Shown in pieces: positions 6,111-7,949 of a stretch of DNA of 7,949 bases. Both the position numbers and the translations under genes were made by a program. The notes below the pieces were generated by a model that saw only the letters and a program-made list of their open reading frames with translations, was not told where the DNA came from and ran no database searches. Position 1 is the stretch's first letter, and the number at the start of each line of letters is the position of its first letter. The stretch is from assembly GCA_964585245.1 (NCBI GenBank), contig CAZPCV010000046.1, forward strand, positions 1 to 7,949, written 5' to 3'. The DNA is from CAZEDL01 sp964585245. GTDB taxonomy: Bacteria; Patescibacteriota; Patescibacteriia; Magasanikbacterales; GWA2-37-8.

Positions 6111-7148
6111 TTACAGTAGTGTTTGTGGACCCGGTTTTTGCAGGCCCAAATGTTCGTAAGCGCGTACCGTAGCGAGGCGGCCCCGCGGCGTGCGCTCAAT
6201 AAAGCCCATTTGTAACAAGAACGGTTCGTACACGGTTTCGATTGTATCGGTTTCTTCGGCAACAGCTGCGGCAAGAGTGGATAATCCGGTCGGCCCGCCG
6301 TTGAATTTTTCAATTAAGGTACTTAATAAGCGGCGGTCAAGCTCGTCGAGGCCGTGCTGGTCGATGGCCAGTAGTTGCAGCGCTTTTTGGCTGACGGCTT
6401 CGGAAATATGTCCGTTATTATCGATTTCGGCTACATCGCGCAGGCGTTTCAATAGGCGGTTGGCAATGCGGGGGGTGCGCCTGGAACGAGTGGCGATGAG
6501 GGCTGCAGCCGCTTCTTCGAGGCTTACGTTAAGAATACTGGCGTTGCGTTGTACGATAGTTTGAATATCGGCTTCTTCGTAAAAATTGAGATGGAAAGTG
6601 TGGCCAAAACGATCGCGGAGTGGCGCGGATAGTAGGCTTAGTTTGGTAGTAGCGCCAATGAGGGTAAACGGGTTGAGCGGCATGCGAATTGTGCGGGCAG
6701 CCGGGCCTTTGCCAAGAATAATATCCAGGGAAAAATCTTCGAGCGCTGGATAAAGCACTTCTTCGATGGTTTTGTTCAGGCGATGGATTTCGTCGATAAA
6801 CAAAATATCGCCGCGCTGAAGATTGGATAAAATAGCGGCCAAATCACCGACTTTTTCTAGAGCGGGCCCGGATGTGATCCGCACATTCGCGCTCATTTCT
6901 TTGCCAATAATATGGGACAGTGTGGTTTTGCCTAAGCCAGGATTGCCGTATAACAATAAATGTTCCAGCGGTTCATTGCGTTTTTGGGCCGCCTGCATGG
7001 CAATCGACAGGTTTTGTTTGATTTGGGCTTGGCCGACAAATTCTGCCAAGCGCCCGGGGCGCAGTGAATTTTCGAGCACCACTTCTTCGGGGGCGCTATC
7101 GCTTTGCACCAACCGGTCGAGATCAGAATTTTGATTTTCTTCAATCAT
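6111..7148 (-). CDS. ruvB: Holliday junction branch-migration ATPase RuvB
   Basis: This is the hexameric AAA+ motor that, with RuvA, drives branch migration of Holliday junctions in recombinational repair. The full-length protein of 345 residues has every expected element: Walker A GNPGLGKT (68-75), Walker B with Asp119-Glu120 in LFIDEIHRL, the RuvB-specific YPALEDF segment (133-139), sensor 1 IGATTKLSLLSAPLRDRFG (164-182) including the arginine-finger region, sensor 2 region TPRIANRLLKRLRD (225-238), and a C-terminal winged helix ending in VYEPFLLQMGFIERTPRGR (306-324). Nothing essential is missing. ATG 7148 lies about 3 nt after the predicted transcription start. ruvA and ruvC are not in the window; instead two membrane-protein genes follow, the first after a 4-nt gap. 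Confidence 0.98.
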   Translation of the reverse strand: MIEENQNSDLDRLVQSDSAPEEVVLENSLRPGRLAEFVGQAQIKQNLSIAMQAAQKRNEPLEHLLLYGNPGLGKTTLSHIIGKEMSANVRITSGPALEKVGDLAAILSNLQRGDILFIDEIHRLNKTIEEVLYPALEDFSLDIILGKGPAARTIRMPLNPFTLIGATTKLSLLSAPLRDRFGHTFHLNFYEEADIQTIVQRNASILNVSLEEAAAALIATRSRRTPRIANRLLKRLRDVAEIDNNGHISEAVSQKALQLLAIDQHGLDELDRRLLSTLIEKFNGGPTGLSTLAAAVAEETDTIETVYEPFLLQMGFIERTPRGRLATVRAYEHLGLQKPGPQTLL

Positions 7149-7157
7149 AATGGTAGC

Positions 7158-7186
7158 ATTGTAGCGTAGAATAGCGTGATTGGCAA
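7158..7186 (-). promoter_or_regulatory. Sigma70-type promoter of ruvB giving a leaderless mRNA
   Basis: On the minus strand, TTGCCA (7186-7181, 5/6 to consensus) and TACAAT (7163-7158, 5/6) are 17 nt apart. The expected start near 7151 is about 3 nt before the ruvB ATG. There is no room for a Shine-Dalgarno. This is the best promoter match noticed in the window. Confidence 0.65.
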
Positions 7187-7213
7187 TTTAATTTTATTTA
7201 AGGAATCTTCTTC

Positions 7214-7253
7214 GTTCGCTGTGACTCACTACGAAGTGAATTTTCGTGCGAAC
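7214..7253. repeat. Two-tier inverted repeat upstream of the coiled-coil gene
   Basis: The inner hairpin TCACT (7226-7230) pairs with AGTGA (7235-7239) around a 4-nt loop. An outer stem, GTTCGC (7214-7219) with GCGAAC (7248-7253), encloses it with unpaired internal stretches. It ends 10 nt before the ATG at 7264. No T run follows, so it is not a terminator; it could be a leader structure or a binding site. Confidence 0.5.
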
Positions 7254-7263
7254 TCAAATTCAT

Positions 7264-7737
7264 ATGTCTTTTGAAGCAGAAAACGAACGGCGGCGTAATT
7301 TAACCGAGGGACGCGAAATTGGCGTAGAAGCCAACAAAGAAAAGCAGGCCGAAGAAATGGAGAAAAAAATGGGGGCCAAAGAACGCGCCGAAAAAACCGT
7401 GCGCGAAGTACGCAGTGCCCAGCAGCAGGCCCAGCGGGTGATGGGCAGTATGCAGCAGGTAGTGAAGGCGGTGGCGGCCATCCGGGCTCAGCTCCAATTG
7501 ACGACCAAAGAGGGTGACGATATTCCCTCCGTAGCGCAGGATCAAAAAGTGTTGGATCAATTGCAGAAAAAAATGTTTGATCTCAAAAGCCAATTGGGAG
7601 ATTTAAAAACCGCTCTGACACAAGAAAACGTTCGTGATTTAGAACGGGAACACCCCGAATGGAGCGCGGAACAAGTAACACAAGCCGTACAGGCGATGAC
7701 GGCCGAGTGGGTAAAACGCCTGGGGCTCGAAGAGTAA
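7264..7737 (+). CDS. Cytosolic coiled-coil protein of unknown function
   Basis: A 157-residue, highly charged, Gln/Glu/Lys/Ala-rich protein that I do not recognise. The N-terminal half (about 5-80) is a long continuous helix with heptad-like spacing of hydrophobics. A break at GDDIPS (84-89) is followed by a second coiled-coil helix (about 92-128) with regular Leu/Met spacing. A shorter C-terminal helical motif has HPEWSAEQV at 130-138 and ends in LGLEE. There is no signal peptide, membrane helix or catalytic motif. ATG 7264 is preferred; an in-frame GTG at 7246 would add six residues but overlaps the outer stem of the upstream inverted repeat. Neither start has a convincing Shine-Dalgarno. 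It is transcribed away from ruvB, and no clear promoter was found. An antisense frame here is a codon-bias shadow. Confidence 0.8.
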   Translation: MSFEAENERRRNLTEGREIGVEANKEKQAEEMEKKMGAKERAEKTVREVRSAQQQAQRVMGSMQQVVKAVAAIRAQLQLTTKEGDDIPSVAQDQKVLDQLQKKMFDLKSQLGDLKTALTQENVRDLEREHPEWSAEQVTQAVQAMTAEWVKRLGLEE

Positions 7738-7803
7738 GTATTTAAGGTGTTTCTAAATCAATTTTGTCATAGGCAAGTTATGAAGGCTTTAATCAGCAGC
7801 AGG

Positions 7804-7880
7804 CAGTAAAGCAACAAGCGTTAAGCACCTGAGATCTGATTAAATACTCTGCTTAACTCTTTACTACTTAGTGCGTAGTA
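7804..7880. repeat. Second intergenic inverted repeat with two competing hairpins
   Basis: In the 158-nt gap after the coiled-coil gene, AGTAAAG (7805-7811) and GTTAAGCA (7820-7827) pair with CTTTACT (7859-7865) and TGCTTAAC (7850-7857), enclosing a 22-nt loop. A second stem, TACTAC (7862-7867) with GTAGTA (7875-7880), uses four of the same bases, so the two cannot form fully together. CTTGTTTT follows, a weak U tract. The right arm shares CTGCTTA and ACTTAGT words with the repeat at 3535-3617. It could end the coiled-coil transcript or act as a leader for the next gene. Confidence 0.5.
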
Positions 7881-7895
7881 CTTGTTTTAAACGCT

Positions 7896-7949
7896 ATGTC
7901 ATTTACCATGTATCGCGATTATCTCTCGTATCTCAGCCGGATTAAACGG
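7896..7949 (+). CDS. Start of a gene running off the window
   Basis: An ATG at 7896 opens a frame of 18 codons without a stop to the window end, beginning MSFTMYRDYLSYLSRIKR. The basic, Tyr/Leu-rich start is compatible with a helical N-terminus, but it is too short to identify. A second in-frame ATG lies at 7908. No Shine-Dalgarno is visible, as elsewhere in this window. The frame could be chance; its position after a 158-nt gap in the same direction as the coiled-coil gene makes a real gene plausible. Confidence 0.45.
   Translation, partial: MSFTMYRDYLSYLSRIKR

Noticed and set aside
6107..6313. Upstream extension of the small membrane protein frame
   Set aside because: It lies wholly within ruvB in another frame, has no membrane character, and ATG 6106 fits the 4-nt operon gap.
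7300..7593. Open frame antisense to the coiled-coil gene
   Set aside because: His/Phe/Leu-rich translation typical of the complement of Lys/Glu/Gln-rich codons; no start signal or partner.
1..7949. CRISPR array, transposase, phage or defence genes
   Set aside because: No spaced direct repeats, DDE/tyrosine recombinase motifs, restriction or toxin-antitoxin genes were seen on either strand.

Overview
The window looks like compact bacterial DNA, most plausibly from a Patescibacteria/CPR-type organism. This is an inference from gene content, not a proven placement. The supporting signs are a secreted SpoIID-type protein with an NBR1-like Ig domain, a ruvB - small membrane protein - PH-domain membrane protein cluster, short or absent intergenic gaps, many small hypothetical proteins, and a near-complete lack of Shine-Dalgarno sequences. 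Nothing in the window identifies a species.

Layout. Positions 1-144 hold the 3' part of a tRNA-Gly(GCC) and a complete initiator tRNA-Met(CAU), followed by a terminator that works on both strands. From 3512 down to 203 runs a tight minus-strand operon of four genes: a histidine-rich small protein, a polysaccharide-type flippase, an AI-2E/PerM-family membrane protein and lumazine synthase (ribH). Gaps between them are 2, 28 and 1 nt. The gap 3513-3672 contains two overlapping, back-to-back promoters with a shared dyad and a long imperfect inverted repeat. On the plus strand, 3673-5205 encodes a secreted SpoIID/LytB-like cell-wall protein. It converges on a second minus-strand operon (7148 to 5250: ruvB, a two-helix membrane protein, a PH-domain membrane protein), and a strong hairpin that can terminate both sides separates them. 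Beyond ruvB, on the plus strand, lie a coiled-coil protein of unknown function (7264-7737), a second inverted-repeat intergenic region, and the first 18 codons of a further gene that leaves the window.

How the genes fit together. The first operon and the SpoIID gene are mostly envelope functions (lipid-linked glycan export, a multi-pass carrier-like protein, peptidoglycan remodelling) and they share a control region. ribH is a cofactor-biosynthesis gene riding at the end of that operon. ruvB supplies the Holliday-junction branch-migration motor; its two membrane-protein partners have no known link to recombination.

No defence system, transposon, CRISPR array or clearly new multi-gene system is visible. 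The points most worth checking are a lumazine synthase lacking about six residues of a normally conserved active-site-region segment, an initiator tRNA with an A1-A72 mismatch, evidence for leaderless transcripts, the shared divergent control region, and two possibly related intergenic inverted repeats.
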